Assembly: GCA_050874665.1 (NCBI GenBank)
Contig: JBNMLC010000008.1
Location: forward strand, 45,787 to 109,786
DNA: 64,000 bases
Direction: 5' to 3'
DNA from: RUG11237 sp050874665
GTDB lineage: Bacteria > Bacillota > Clostridia > Lachnospirales > Lachnospiraceae
The position numbers were made by a program, and so were the translations under genes. Shown here piece by piece: positions 42,633 to 51,512 of this stretch. Under the pieces are notes generated by a model. It made no database searches, was not told where the DNA came from, and was given only the letters and a program-made list of their open reading frames with translations. Numbering within the stretch: position 1 is the stretch's first letter; the number at the start of each line of letters is the position of its first letter.

Positions 42633-42719
42633 AATAGAAACAATTTATGGAAAGCAAAACATGACTGCAGTAAGCCCGAAGAGCATGCTTTCGTGTTCCA
42701 CAAATGGAGGATTATAAAA

Positions 42720-43256
42720 ATGGCAATGTATAGAAAACTTGGAAGAACTTCAAGTCAGAGAAAGGCTTTATTAAGAAGTCAGGTAACCGATCTTTTATAT
42801 TACGGAAAAATTAAAACAACAGAAGCAAAGGCAAAAGAAATCAGAAAAATTGCAGAAGGCCTTATTGCATTAGCTGTAAAGGAAAAAGATAACTTTGAAG
42901 AAGTTACTGTAACAGCTAAAGTTGCCCGTAAAGATAAAGATGGCAAGAGAGTAAAAGAAGTTGTAGACGGTAAGAAGGTTACTGTTTATGATGAAGTTGA
43001 AAAAACAATCAAGAAGGATAAACCTTCTAGATTACATGCTAGACGTCAGATGTTAAAAGTTCTTTACCCTGTAACAGAAGTTCCAACAGAAGCAGCTGGA
43101 AAGAAGAGAAATACAAAGAAAGTTGATATGACAGCTAAGTTATTCGACGAAATTGCACCTAAGTATGTTGAACGTAAAGGCGGATACACACGTATCGTTA
43201 AAATCGGACAGCGTAAAGGTGATGCTGCAATGGAAGTTATCATTGAATTAGTATAA
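42720..43256 (+). CDS. rplQ: Ribosomal protein L17 with an internal extension
   Basis: This 178-aa protein is L17 (bL17) near the tunnel exit. The start MAMYRKLGRTSSQRKALLRS and the end VERKGGYTRIVKIGQRKGDA are standard. The usual length is about 115-130 residues; the extra residues form a charged stretch, roughly residues 70-120, with KDKDGKRVKEVVDGKKVTV and EKTIKKDKPSRLHARRQ. ATG 42720 follows TGGAGGA; the frame is open nine codons earlier without a better site. It ends the alpha operon and is followed by a terminator. Confidence 0.94.
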   Translation: MAMYRKLGRTSSQRKALLRSQVTDLLYYGKIKTTEAKAKEIRKIAEGLIALAVKEKDNFEEVTVTAKVARKDKDGKRVKEVVDGKKVTVYDEVEKTIKKDKPSRLHARRQMLKVLYPVTEVPTEAAGKKRNTKKVDMTAKLFDEIAPKYVERKGGYTRIVKIGQRKGDAAMEVIIELV

Positions 43257-43271
43257 GAAGATGCTATTTTC

Positions 43272-43306
43272 GCCCTTCGGAGAAATCCGGAGGGCTTTTT
43301 TCTTTT
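43272..43306 (+). terminator. Rho-independent terminator after rplQ
   Basis: GCCCTTCGGA pairs with TCCGGAGGGC (one G-T pair) around a GAAA-type loop and is followed by TTTTTTCTTTT. Confidence 0.9.
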
Positions 43307-43411
43307 ATATCATGTCTTTATATGATATAATAAATATATCAGTTATTTAGGAAAAAAAGAAGGTAAGAAAACAATGGCAGGGGTTTTTAAGAAATGAAAG
43401 GGGTATATGCG

Positions 43412-44833
43412 ATGAAAGGTAAGAAAAGATACGCAGGGAGTAAAATAATTGCAGCACTATTAGCATGCGGTATGATAACAACTTGTTTTTCTGTGAAAAG
43501 TGAGGCAGAAATCAAACAAAGCCCGGAACAGCAGTTTCGACAATTGTATCTGAAGCTTTTAGAAAATGGAGAGAGCAGTAGACAGGATATATCGGATTTA
43601 AATCTTTCCTACACAACTTGTTATGCTATTGCACAGGAAGTAAAGGAAAATGAAGGATTTACAGCATATCAAAGTTATGCGGGATACAATTTATTGGAGC
43701 CTGATGAAATTTCGTACGATGGGGGTCAGCAACTTTTATTGAAATTTCACATGAGTCAGTCAGATGAAGAGTTTTTGCAAAGGTATACAAAAGTAAAAAA
43801 AATCATTGCAGAGGTGCAGAATCAGTTCGATGATAAAATGACAAACCTTGATAAAGTGTTGTTGATACATGAATATGTGGTGGAACATATTTATTACAAT
43901 AACACCAATGAAGCGTCAGATCATCTTGGCGGACCTGCTCTTGTACGGGGGTATGGAGTATGTGAAGGTTATACGCAGGCTATGATGATTTTCCTGAGGG
44001 CTGAAAATATTCCTTGTAAAACGGTGAATGCGGGTGCACATGAGTGGCTGGCAGTGCAGATAGATGGAGAATGGTATCATGTGGATCCAACCTGGGATGA
44101 TACGTGTAGTAGCAGTTTGGGGACACATTATTTTCTCATGCGCAACGACAATGAATTTGTCAATACTTTAACAAAAAAACATGCCAAATGGCCATCTGCT
44201 GATGCCATTTCGACTTCCACAAAGTATAACGACTGGTATATTCATGATATACATAGTAAAATGTATTATTATAATGGTTATTGGTATTATATTTTTGATC
44301 AATCTGTCCGGAAAAATAATATACAAGGAACAGAAGAAAGTATTGTTTATGAAGGAAAGAATTTAAAAATTCTGGGTATCGAAAACGGTGTGTTATCTAT
44401 TTCTAGCGACCAGGGAGAAAAAGAATTCCGATTAATAAAAGAAAATATTTCTGCAGATACACCAACCAGAATGGCAACACCCACAGTTGAAATAAAAGTA
44501 CCTACGGCAACGATTACTCCTGTGAAAGCTGAAAAAATCAAGCTGGGAAAAACAGCAATTAAGTCTGTCAGCAATAAAAAAGGAAAGAAAATCAAAATAG
44601 TTTTGAAGAAGAAAGTGATAAATGCCAGTGGGTATGAAATCAAATATTCTACCAATAAGAAGTTTAAAAAATCCGTAAAAACAGTCAGATTTACCGGAAA
44701 CAGCAAGACAATAGGTCAGTTAAAGAAAAATAAGACATATTATGTAAAGGTACGGGCATATAAAAAATATGCAGATGGAAGTAGAACTTATGGACCGTAT
44801 AGTAGCGTGAAAAAGGTGAAAATTAAAAAATAG
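43412..44833 (+). CDS. Secreted transglutaminase-like protein
   Basis: This 473-aa protein has a signal peptide (KIIAALLACGMITTCFSVKS). The transglutaminase-like catalytic triad is visible: Cys184 in YGVCEGYTQAM, His210 in AGAHEWLAVQ, and Asp225 in HVDPTWDDT. A Thr/Pro-rich linker follows, then a lysine-rich fibronectin-III-like domain with GYEIKYSTNKKFKKSV and KTYYVKVRAYK, common in Lachnospiraceae extracellular proteins. It may act as a cysteine protease or crosslinking enzyme on the cell surface; substrates are unknown. ATG 43412 has GAAAGGGG eight bases upstream; ATG 43394 in the same frame is an alternative start. Confidence 0.82.
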   Translation: MKGKKRYAGSKIIAALLACGMITTCFSVKSEAEIKQSPEQQFRQLYLKLLENGESSRQDISDLNLSYTTCYAIAQEVKENEGFTAYQSYAGYNLLEPDEISYDGGQQLLLKFHMSQSDEEFLQRYTKVKKIIAEVQNQFDDKMTNLDKVLLIHEYVVEHIYYNNTNEASDHLGGPALVRGYGVCEGYTQAMMIFLRAENIPCKTVNAGAHEWLAVQIDGEWYHVDPTWDDTCSSSLGTHYFLMRNDNEFVNTLTKKHAKWPSADAISTSTKYNDWYIHDIHSKMYYYNGYWYYIFDQSVRKNNIQGTEESIVYEGKNLKILGIENGVLSISSDQGEKEFRLIKENISADTPTRMATPTVEIKVPTATITPVKAEKIKLGKTAIKSVSNKKGKKIKIVLKKKVINASGYEIKYSTNKKFKKSVKTVRFTGNSKTIGQLKKNKTYYVKVRAYKKYADGSRTYGPYSSVKKVKIKK

Positions 44834-44854
44834 TATCTTAAAGGAAACAAAGCC

Positions 44855-44883
44855 TTGTCATAGAAAAAGTTATCTAGTACAAT
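44855..44883 (+). promoter_or_regulatory. Promoter of ecfA1-ecfA2-ecfT-truA
   Basis: TTGTCA and TACAAT are spaced by 17 bases, 48 bases before ecfA1. Confidence 0.6.
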
Positions 44884-44931
44884 GAAACATAGTTGACAAT
44901 ATGTTGAATCTGAAAAGGAAATGAAGCGAAG

Positions 44932-45777
44932 ATGATTAAAATCAAAAATCTGGTACATGAATACATTCGGCGTGATGAGGAAGACAATGTAGTAGATATA
45001 AAAAAAGCACTGGATCATATAAATATTGATGTAAAACCCGGACAATTTGTAGCACTGTTAGGGCACAATGGATCAGGGAAATCTACCTTAGCAAAACATA
45101 TCAATGCGATTCTTTATCCTACGGAAGGTGCAGTTTGGGTAGATGGAATGGATACGTCTGTGGAAGAAAATCTTTGGAACGTAAGGCAGAGTGCCGGAAT
45201 GGTGTTTCAAAATCCGGATAATCAGATTATTGGTTCTGTTGTAGAAGAGGATGTAGGCTTTGGACCGGAGAATATGGGAATACCAAAAGAAGAAATCTGG
45301 GAAAGAGTAGAAGAAAGTCTGAAAGCAGTGGGAATGTGGCAATACCGAAAAAACTCACCAAATAAATTGTCAGGCGGTCAGAAACAGCGTGTGGCAATTG
45401 CGGGAGTAGTTGCCATGCACCCTAAATGCATTATTTTAGATGAAGCAACAGCTATGTTAGACCCAAGTGGGAGAAAAGAAGTGCTGCGTGCTGTACGTGC
45501 TCTGAATCAGGTAGAGAAAGTAACAATTATACATATCACGCATTATATGGAAGAAGTAATATATGCAGATAAGGTATTTGTTATGGATCAAGGAAGCGTG
45601 GTTATGGCTGGGACGCCACGAGAAATTTTTTCACAAGTAGAAGAACTGCAGAAGTTGAGATTGGATGTTCCACAGGTAACAAGATTAGCATACGAATTGA
45701 AAAAATCAGGACTTCCTATAAAATCAGGGATATTGACGGTGGAAGAGTTGGTGGAAGAAGTTTGTCATTGTAGGTAA
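44932..45777 (+). CDS. ecfA1: ECF transporter ATPase EcfA1
   Basis: This 281-aa ABC ATPase has Walker A GHNGSGKSTLAK, the Q-loop in VFQNPDNQIIG, signature LSGGQKQR and Walker B CIILDEATAMLDP. With EcfA2 and EcfT it forms the energising module of an energy-coupling-factor transporter, which pairs with substrate-binding S components for vitamins or metals encoded elsewhere. The ribosome binding site is weak. The position after the alpha operon and before truA is conserved in Firmicutes. Confidence 0.95.
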   Translation: MIKIKNLVHEYIRRDEEDNVVDIKKALDHINIDVKPGQFVALLGHNGSGKSTLAKHINAILYPTEGAVWVDGMDTSVEENLWNVRQSAGMVFQNPDNQIIGSVVEEDVGFGPENMGIPKEEIWERVEESLKAVGMWQYRKNSPNKLSGGQKQRVAIAGVVAMHPKCIILDEATAMLDPSGRKEVLRAVRALNQVEKVTIIHITHYMEEVIYADKVFVMDQGSVVMAGTPREIFSQVEELQKLRLDVPQVTRLAYELKKSGLPIKSGILTVEELVEEVCHCR

Positions 45778-45789
45778 GAAGGTGAAGCT

Positions 45790-46638
45790 ATGGCGATTAT
45801 TATAGATAAATTGAATTATGTATACACAGATGGTGTTCATCAGGTACATGCTCTGCAAGATATAAGCGCAGTAATTCCCGATGGACAGTTTCTGGGAATT
45901 ATCGGGCATACTGGTTCGGGAAAATCTACATTTATTCAGCATTTAAATGGATTGCTAAAAGCAAGTAGCGGAAACATCTATTATAATGGTGAAGATATTT
46001 ATGACAAAGATTACGACATGAAACAGCTTCGAAGTAAAGTTGGCTTAGTATTTCAGTATCCGGAACATCAGTTGTTTGAAGCAGAGGTGTTTCAGGACGT
46101 GTGCTTTGGACCGAAAAATCTGGGACTGGACAGAAAGCAGACAGAGCTTCGTGCATTTACTGCACTTCGTCAGGTGGGAGTACCGGAGGAGCTGTTTTAT
46201 GTATCACCTTTTGAATTATCGGGTGGACAAAAAAGACGTGTGGCAATTGCAGGGGTACTTGCAATGAATCCTGAAGTATTAATTTTAGATGAGCCTACAG
46301 CCGGCCTTGATCCTAAAGGCAGGGATGATTTGCTACAACAACTGGCAAATCTTCATAAAGAAAGAAAGATGACAATCCTTCTGGTATCCCATTCAATGGA
46401 AGATGTAGCAAATTATGCGGAGCGAATTCTTGTATTGGATCAGGGAAAAATTTTGTTTGACCAGACACCAAAGCAAGTTTTCTTACACAGGAAAGAATTA
46501 GAAGCAATTGGTCTTGGAGTTCCGCAAGTGACTCATCTTATGCAGGAACTTAAAAGCAGAGGATTTCAAATAGCAGCAGATGCTACCACGATAGAGGAAG
46601 CAAAAACAGAAATATTGAAGTGTTTAAAAGGAAGGTAA
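45790..46638 (+). CDS. ecfA2: ECF transporter ATPase EcfA2
   Basis: This 282-aa ABC ATPase, paralogous to EcfA1, has Walker A GHTGSGKSTFIQ, Q-loop VFQYPEHQLFE, signature LSGGQKRR and Walker B VLILDEPTAGLDP. The two ATPases form a heterodimer. GAAGGTGA precedes the ATG. It lies 12 bases after ecfA1 and three bases before ecfT, so it is translated as part of a compact operon. Confidence 0.95.
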   Translation: MAIIIDKLNYVYTDGVHQVHALQDISAVIPDGQFLGIIGHTGSGKSTFIQHLNGLLKASSGNIYYNGEDIYDKDYDMKQLRSKVGLVFQYPEHQLFEAEVFQDVCFGPKNLGLDRKQTELRAFTALRQVGVPEELFYVSPFELSGGQKRRVAIAGVLAMNPEVLILDEPTAGLDPKGRDDLLQQLANLHKERKMTILLVSHSMEDVANYAERILVLDQGKILFDQTPKQVFLHRKELEAIGLGVPQVTHLMQELKSRGFQIAADATTIEEAKTEILKCLKGR

Positions 46639-46641
46639 ATC

Positions 46642-47457
46642 ATGTTAAGAGATATTACGTTAGGACAATATTATCAGGTAAATTCCCGCCTGCACAGATT
46701 GGATCCGAGAGTTAAGCTGATTGCCACCTTTATCTATATTATATCATTGTTTCTGTTTAAAAATATGACTGCCTATTTTATTGCAGGTTTATGGCTTTTT
46801 TTGGTGATTAAAATGTCAAAAGTACCGTTTCAATTTATGGTAAAAGGTTTAAAACCTGTGATGATGATTTTACTGCTTACGGTTATTTGCAATATGCTAT
46901 TTACCAAAGGGACACCCATAGTTTCTATCTGGAAAATCACAATTACTTATGAAGGATTAAAAATGGCGTTGTTTATGACCATTCGCTTTGTGATGCTGAT
47001 TGTGGGGTCTATTATTATGACATTGACCACAACTCCAAACCAGTTAACGGATGGATTAGAAAGTATTTTGTCACCTTTAAAAAAGTTAAATGTTCCGGTA
47101 CATGAAGTTGCAATGATGATGTCAATTGCTTTGCGCTTTATTCCCATTTTAATGGAAGAAACAGATAAAATTATGAAAGCACAGATTGCAAGGGGAGCTG
47201 ATTTTGAAAGTGGAAATTTATTCAAAAGGGTAAAAGCCATGTTGCCCATTCTGATTCCCTTATTTGTATCTGCGTTTCGGAGAGCGAATGATTTAGCAAT
47301 GGCGATGGAAGCGCGGTGTTATCGCGGGGGCGATGGCAGAACAAAGATGAAACCGTTAATTTATAAAATAGAAGATAAAAAGGCGCTTATTTGTGTCGTA
47401 TTCTATTTGCTGATTTTAGTTGCCGGCGGTATTGTGGGAAACTATCTGCCAATTTAG
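46642..47457 (+). CDS. ecfT: ECF transporter transmembrane protein EcfT
   Basis: This 271-aa membrane protein has about five to six helices and the coupling-helix motifs ADFESGNLFKRVKAMLP (Ala-Arg-Gly type, QIARGADF) and MAMEARCYRGG, which touch the two ATPases. The N-terminal block HRLDPRVKLIATFIYI is typical. It is the scaffold that binds exchangeable S components. GGAAGGT precedes the ATG. truA follows after 16 bases. Confidence 0.95.
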   Translation: MLRDITLGQYYQVNSRLHRLDPRVKLIATFIYIISLFLFKNMTAYFIAGLWLFLVIKMSKVPFQFMVKGLKPVMMILLLTVICNMLFTKGTPIVSIWKITITYEGLKMALFMTIRFVMLIVGSIIMTLTTTPNQLTDGLESILSPLKKLNVPVHEVAMMMSIALRFIPILMEETDKIMKAQIARGADFESGNLFKRVKAMLPILIPLFVSAFRRANDLAMAMEARCYRGGDGRTKMKPLIYKIEDKKALICVVFYLLILVAGGIVGNYLPI

Positions 47458-47473
47458 ATAAAGAGGGACAGGC

Positions 47474-48226
47474 ATGAGAAGAATTTTATTAAGAATTGCA
47501 TATGATGGTACGAATTATCATGGATTTCAGATACAGCCAAACGGAGAAACGGTGGAAGGTGTGTTAAACAGGGAACTTTCCAGAATATTAAGGGAAGATA
47601 TTAAGGTGATTGGTGCAAGCAGAACAGATGCAGGAGTGCATGCCGTGGGGAATGTGGCGGTTTTTGATACCAATGCCAGAATTCCCGGTGAAAAGGTGGC
47701 GTATGCTTTAAATGTGAGTCTGCCCGAGGATATTAAAATTCAGGAGTCAATGGAAGTGGGGCTTGATTTTCACCCGAGGTATCAGAAAACGGTAAAAACA
47801 TATGAGTATAAAATTTATAATGCAAGATTTCCTTCACCACAACACCGTTTGTATGAGCATTTTACTTATTATAAAATGGACATAGAACGAATGCAGGCGG
47901 CAGCAAACTACCTTATTGGAGAACATGATTTTAAAAGCTTTTGCAGTATTCATGCAGAGGTGGAAAGCACCGTAAGAACGATTTATGATATTAAGGTAGA
48001 ACGTTTAGGAGATGTGATTACCATTCGCATTACGGGAAATGGATTTCTTTATAATATGGTGCGTATTATTGCCGGTACACTGATGGAGGCTGCGCAGGGA
48101 TTTTGGGAGCCGGAGTATATGAAGGAAATACTTGAAGCAAAGGAACGTTCAAAAGCCGGAAATACAGCACCGGCGAATGGACTTACACTAGTGAAGATAG
48201 AATATCCGGAGATGAGTATAAGTTAA
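47474..48226 (+). CDS. truA: tRNA pseudouridine synthase A
   Basis: This 250-aa enzyme makes pseudouridine at positions 38-40 of tRNA anticodon stems. The catalytic aspartate is in GASRTDAGVHAVGNVAVF, and RRILLRIAYDGTNYHGFQIQ and GNGFLYNMVRIIAGTL are diagnostic. AGAGGGACA precedes the ATG. It closes the ecf operon; the following 110 bases have a GC-rich stretch but no clear terminator with a T run. Confidence 0.96.
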   Translation: MRRILLRIAYDGTNYHGFQIQPNGETVEGVLNRELSRILREDIKVIGASRTDAGVHAVGNVAVFDTNARIPGEKVAYALNVSLPEDIKIQESMEVGLDFHPRYQKTVKTYEYKIYNARFPSPQHRLYEHFTYYKMDIERMQAAANYLIGEHDFKSFCSIHAEVESTVRTIYDIKVERLGDVITIRITGNGFLYNMVRIIAGTLMEAAQGFWEPEYMKEILEAKERSKAGNTAPANGLTLVKIEYPEMSIS

Positions 48227-48337
48227 ACTTATTGGTGACCGCAATGCCCGGGGATAGGGGCAGGATAGTTGCCAACAGGCAGAAATACGAAATGGCACAA
48301 CAACTGGAAATTTGTCCAAAAACTTGGGGAAATTTAG

Positions 48338-48366
48338 TTGACACATGGAAAAAAATATACTATAAT
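48338..48366 (+). promoter_or_regulatory. Consensus promoter of rplM-rpsI
   Basis: TTGACA and TATAAT are spaced by 17 bases, a perfect sigma-A consensus, placing the transcript start near 48373 and leaving a leader of about 120 bases. Confidence 0.85.
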
Positions 48367-48372
48367 ATTTTA

Positions 48373-48493
48373 CTGTGCGAAGGTCGGTGACGGACACACC
48401 GATTCCAAAAGCTCTTTTCAAAGCCCCGAAAAGATGCAAGCTTCGTGAATAATATGAAATGTAATTAGTGGAACTTTACAAGGAGGAAAACCA
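48373..48493 (+). ncRNA. rplM leader with two hairpins
   Basis: TCGGTG (48384-48389) pairs with CACCGA (48397-48402). AAGCT plus CTTTTC (48409-48419) pairs with GAAAAG (48428-48433) plus AGCTT (48439-48443) around AAAGCCCC. L13 leaders are known upstream of rplM in Firmicutes, and this one is in the right place; I cannot confirm that it fits that family's consensus. Confidence 0.55.
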
Positions 48494-48922
48494 ATGAAAA
48501 CATTTATGGCTAGTCCATCTACAATTGAAAGAAAATGGTATGTAGTTGACGCTACAGGATATACATTAGGTCGTTTAGCATCAGAAGTTGCTAAGGTATT
48601 AAGAGGAAAGAACAAAGCTATCTTTACTCCTCATATTGACACAGGTGATTATGTAATCGTAATCAACGCTGACAAGATTAAAGTAACAGGTAAGAAGTTA
48701 CAGCAGAAGGTTTATTATAATCACTCTGATTATGTTGGTGGTATGAAAGAAACAACATTAAAAGAAATGTTAGCTAAGAAGCCGGAAAGAGTTATCGAAC
48801 TTGCAGTAAAAGGTATGCTTCCAAAGGGACCTTTAGGAAGACAGATGTATACAAAGCTTCATGTTTACGCAGGACCAGAACATGATCATGCAGCTCAGAA
48901 GCCAGAAGTATTAACATTTTAA
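48494..48922 (+). CDS. rplM: Ribosomal protein L13
   Basis: This 142-aa protein is L13 (uL13), an early 50S assembly protein. ERKWYVVDATGYTLGRLASE, HIDTGDYVIVINADKIKVTG and VKGMLPKGPLGRQMYTKLHV are diagnostic. CAAGGAGGA lies upstream. rpsI follows after 21 bases; the pair is the usual L13-S9 operon. Confidence 0.97.
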   Translation: MKTFMASPSTIERKWYVVDATGYTLGRLASEVAKVLRGKNKAIFTPHIDTGDYVIVINADKIKVTGKKLQQKVYYNHSDYVGGMKETTLKEMLAKKPERVIELAVKGMLPKGPLGRQMYTKLHVYAGPEHDHAAQKPEVLTF

Positions 48923-48943
48923 TTGACAAGGAGGTAATTTCAA

Positions 48944-49339
48944 GTGGCAAAGAATTCAAAGTTCTACGGAACAGGTAGAAGAAAAAAATCAATCGCTAGA
49001 GTTTATTTAGTACCTGGTAAAGGAAACATTACTATAAATAAAAGAACAATTGACGAGTATTTCGGATTAGAAACATTAAAGGTTATCGTACGTCAGCCTT
49101 TAGCATTAACAGAAACAGCTGACAAGTTTGATGTTATCATTAATGTACATGGTGGTGGATACACAGGACAGGCTGGAGCAATCCGTCACGGTATTTCAAG
49201 AGCTTTATTACAGGCAGATGCTGAATACCGTCCGGCATTAAAGAAAGCTGGTTTCTTAACAAGAGATCCACGTATGAAAGAAAGAAAGAAGTACGGTCTC
49301 AAAGCAGCTCGTCGTGCACCACAGTTCTCAAAGAGATAG
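48944..49339 (+). CDS. rpsI: Ribosomal protein S9
   Basis: This 131-aa protein is S9 (uS9), whose C-terminal tail touches P-site tRNA. YGTGRRKKSIARVYLVPGKG, VHGGGYTGQAGAIRHGISRA and the C-terminal RKKYGLKAARRAPQFSKR are diagnostic. GTG 48944 follows AAGGAGGTA. The integrative element begins inside its last codons: the core repeat CAAAGAGATA supplies the final Lys-Arg codons and the first two bases of the stop codon, so the protein is left intact. Confidence 0.96.
   Translation: MAKNSKFYGTGRRKKSIARVYLVPGKGNITINKRTIDEYFGLETLKVIVRQPLALTETADKFDVIINVHGGGYTGQAGAIRHGISRALLQADAEYRPALKKAGFLTRDPRMKERKKYGLKAARRAPQFSKR
49329..49338. other. Left attachment core of the element (attL)
   Basis: CAAAGAGATA covers the last codons of rpsI and is repeated directly at 60689-60698. 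Confidence 0.5.
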
Positions 49340-49362
49340 GATTTCGAGAGCGCATATATCAA

Positions 49363-49459
49363 GAAAAGCCCATATTTCAAGGGTTACAGAGGTTGTGGAA
49401 AGTTGTCAGATGTGCTGGAATTTACATCGAATGCAACACATATGCAGCAGGTATGCAAC
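49363..49459. promoter_or_regulatory. Left arm-type integrase sites
   Basis: GAAAAGCCCATA at 49363-49374 recurs inverted at the right end. TGCAACA occurs at 49432-49438 and 49453-49459 and again at 60629-60635, and CAACACATATGCA at 49434-49446 recurs at 60620-60632. Confidence 0.5.
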
Positions 49460-49566
49460 AAAGATATTGATATGTATAGGACATTTTTCAGTAGAGATAC
49501 TGGGGAATGTCCTTTTTGCATGTCATAAGAAAGATTGCTTTGCAATCTGCGAATGACCGCTTGAAA

Positions 49567-50622
49567 CTAAATCTTATTAATCGCATCTACAAGCTCCTTT
49601 ATATCAAAGTGGGTATACACTTTCTCGGTGAGTGTCATTGCACCTGAGTGTCCCACAATCTTTTTGATAATCGTCTGGTTAATACCAGCTTCTGCTAACA
49701 TTGAGATACATGTGTGTCTACAGCAGTGCGGTGTACGATTAATATCTAGCTGTTCCATCAATGGCTTGAAATAGCTATCGTAGTAGTTTCGGTATTCAAA
49801 ATGCTTTCCATCTTCTGTATGAAGTAAATATTCACATTCAGGGCAGGATTCGTACCAAGCTTTGTAATATGGCAGAACTTTGTCTGCTATTGGAACTTTT
49901 CTGATACCATTTTCTGTTTTACTACAGATAACATCAAAATACTGTTCATCGAGATGAACATTCTCTTTCTTCAAATCAAGCATTTCAGAGATACGGACTC
50001 CGCTATATAGGAGCATCAATACTATCTGATAATATTTGTCTTCCTTTTGTTCCCAGATAATATCAATTTCATTTTTCTCAAACTTGTTTCTATCGTATTT
50101 GTTAGGGTTACGATCCTTGTATTGAACAATATCAACGAAGCTTGAATAATCTTTGTTGCAAATATCATTTTTCAAAGCATAATCAAATAGCTGGTTAAAC
50201 AGGACTTTGATTTTCTTGAGAGTAGGAAAATTCTTACCGCAGGTATCAATAACAGTCTGTAAATCAACTAATTTAATATCCTTGAAAACTTTGTTGTAAA
50301 GAGATTCACAGGATTTATAGGATGCTGTGTATCCTTTTACATTAGATTCAGATATAGTAGGAAACTTACGCTTTGACCATTCTTCATAGACATCTGAAAA
50401 TGTCATCTTAGCAGCCTTGGTATCAAATGGATTATTATTGTAATCAGCAAGCATTTGCAAGCCTTCAGCTCTGGTAGCTGCATATCCAATTGTAATCATA
50501 TCCTGAACCTGTTTGTCTTTCACCTCATCGTAGTGCCAGCCTATAGTCTTTCTAACTTGATAAGGTTTTCTTCTTTTGCCGGAAAGTTTTACAACGCTTC
50601 CGTATCCGTTGGGTAACTTCAT
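49567..50622 (-). CDS. Tyrosine recombinase/integrase
   Basis: This 351-aa integrase has an N-terminal arm-binding domain, a core-binding domain and a catalytic domain. The catalytic residues are Arg210 in YSGVRISEML, His299 and Arg302 in PHCCRHTCISML, His325 in IVGHSGAMT and Tyr336 in KVYTHFD. It is read toward the left end, where its attachment site lies, the usual arrangement. The start is taken at the ATG eight bases after GAAAGGA; an ATG three codons earlier overlaps that site. It should catalyse insertion and, with a directionality factor, excision at the rpsI end. Confidence 0.93.
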   Translation of the reverse strand: MKLPNGYGSVVKLSGKRRKPYQVRKTIGWHYDEVKDKQVQDMITIGYAATRAEGLQMLADYNNNPFDTKAAKMTFSDVYEEWSKRKFPTISESNVKGYTASYKSCESLYNKVFKDIKLVDLQTVIDTCGKNFPTLKKIKVLFNQLFDYALKNDICNKDYSSFVDIVQYKDRNPNKYDRNKFEKNEIDIIWEQKEDKYYQIVLMLLYSGVRISEMLDLKKENVHLDEQYFDVICSKTENGIRKVPIADKVLPYYKAWYESCPECEYLLHTEDGKHFEYRNYYDSYFKPLMEQLDINRTPHCCRHTCISMLAEAGINQTIIKKIVGHSGAMTLTEKVYTHFDIKELVDAINKI

Positions 50623-50679
50623 AAGCACCATCCTTTCGCTATTTACTAGAAAGCTGATAGCAAACGGATAAAATGATTG

Positions 50680-51111
50680 TTATTCGTGGGTTACCTTTGT
50701 CACACTTGGGCGGATAGTCTTCCATATTTCGTAATTATCCTGTGTCTGGCTGCCATTATCAAGTAATTCTTTCATAGCCTGCCAGTCCTTAAGAAACTGA
50801 ACAAGATTCTTATTGGAAAAGAATATACCGGGCTCTCCGTCTAAATCCTTGATAGAAATGTCAAATGTTTCATCAATAGCAAATAGTAATGGTAGTACAT
50901 CGCCATCTGCTTCGATATCAAATTCCATCAATGAATTGACATTGACACCAAGTGCATCTGCAATCTTTCTAAGCTGTTCAGGCTTAGGAAGATTCTTTCC
51001 AAGCTCATACTTACGGATTGCGACTTCATGTATTCCGCAAGCTTCGCCTAGTTCTTTCTGGGTTAAACCACGAAAGGTTCGTATTAATTTAATCTTTTTA
51101 CCTGTATTCAT
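50680..51111 (-). CDS. XRE-family transcription regulator
   Basis: This 143-aa protein has an N-terminal Cro/C1-type helix-turn-helix, GKKIKLIRTFRGLTQKELGE with IHEVAIRKYELGKNLPKPEQ, and an acidic C-terminal part that may bind a partner. ATG 51111 follows AGGAGGTTG; an upstream in-frame ATG would include that site. It is divergent from the small gene at 51262, and paired repeats lie in the promoter region between them, so it is the likely repressor of the element's replication and transfer genes. Confidence 0.85.
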   Translation of the reverse strand: MNTGKKIKLIRTFRGLTQKELGEACGIHEVAIRKYELGKNLPKPEQLRKIADALGVNVNSLMEFDIEADGDVLPLLFAIDETFDISIKDLDGEPGIFFSNKNLVQFLKDWQAMKELLDNGSQTQDNYEIWKTIRPSVTKVTHE

Positions 51112-51134
51112 TGCTTCAACCTCCTGTGATTGTA

Positions 51135-51163
51135 AATGTAACATAATGATATTTAATAGTCAA
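51135..51163 (-). promoter_or_regulatory. Promoter of the XRE gene
   Basis: On the minus strand TTGACT and TACATT are spaced by 17 bases. Confidence 0.6.
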
Positions 51164-51180
51164 CATTAATTTTTAAACTA

Positions 51181-51209
51181 TTTACAGAGCAAATAAAGGT
51201 CTGTATAAT
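51181..51209 (+). promoter_or_regulatory. Promoter of the element's plus-strand genes
   Basis: TTTACA and TATAAT are spaced by 17 bases. ACAGAGCAA overlaps it (51184-51192) and recurs at 51220-51228, 36 bases on; these may be operators of the XRE regulator. An AGAGCA/TGCTCT hairpin (51223-51238) follows. Confidence 0.65.
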
Positions 51210-51261
51210 GCAAAACATAACAGAGCAAGAAATGCTCTATAAATAAGAGGAGGTGGTAGAG

Positions 51262-51498
51262 ATGCCAGAAGTTATCTATCAGGGTGATTTACCAGCTTTT
51301 ACAGGGAGAAATGTACCAATAAAAGAGATTGCAAGTGCAATAGGGAAGGACGCACAGTATGTAAGGCTGGGAATACAACAAGGATTACTCAAATTCGGAT
51401 CAGCGATAAAAGTAGGAAATTCAAACGAATATAGCTATTATTGTCCGGATAAGCGAGTGTGGGAAGAAACAGGATATTTTAACAAAGAAGCAGTATGA
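51262..51498 (+). CDS. Small HTH-like protein, possible excisionase
   Basis: This 78-aa protein includes IKEIASAIGKDAQYVRLGIQ followed by GLLKFGSAIKVGNSNEYSYY, which looks like a helix-turn-helix and wing. Small proteins of this kind sit next to integrase or replication genes in Clostridial elements and may act as excision factors or regulators. ATG 51262 follows AGAGGAGGTGG. It ends 14 bases before the RepA-like gene, so they are co-transcribed. Its function is not proven by the sequence. Confidence 0.6.
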   Translation: MPEVIYQGDLPAFTGRNVPIKEIASAIGKDAQYVRLGIQQGLLKFGSAIKVGNSNEYSYYCPDKRVWEETGYFNKEAV

Positions 51499-51512
51499 CA
51501 AGGAGGAAGATT

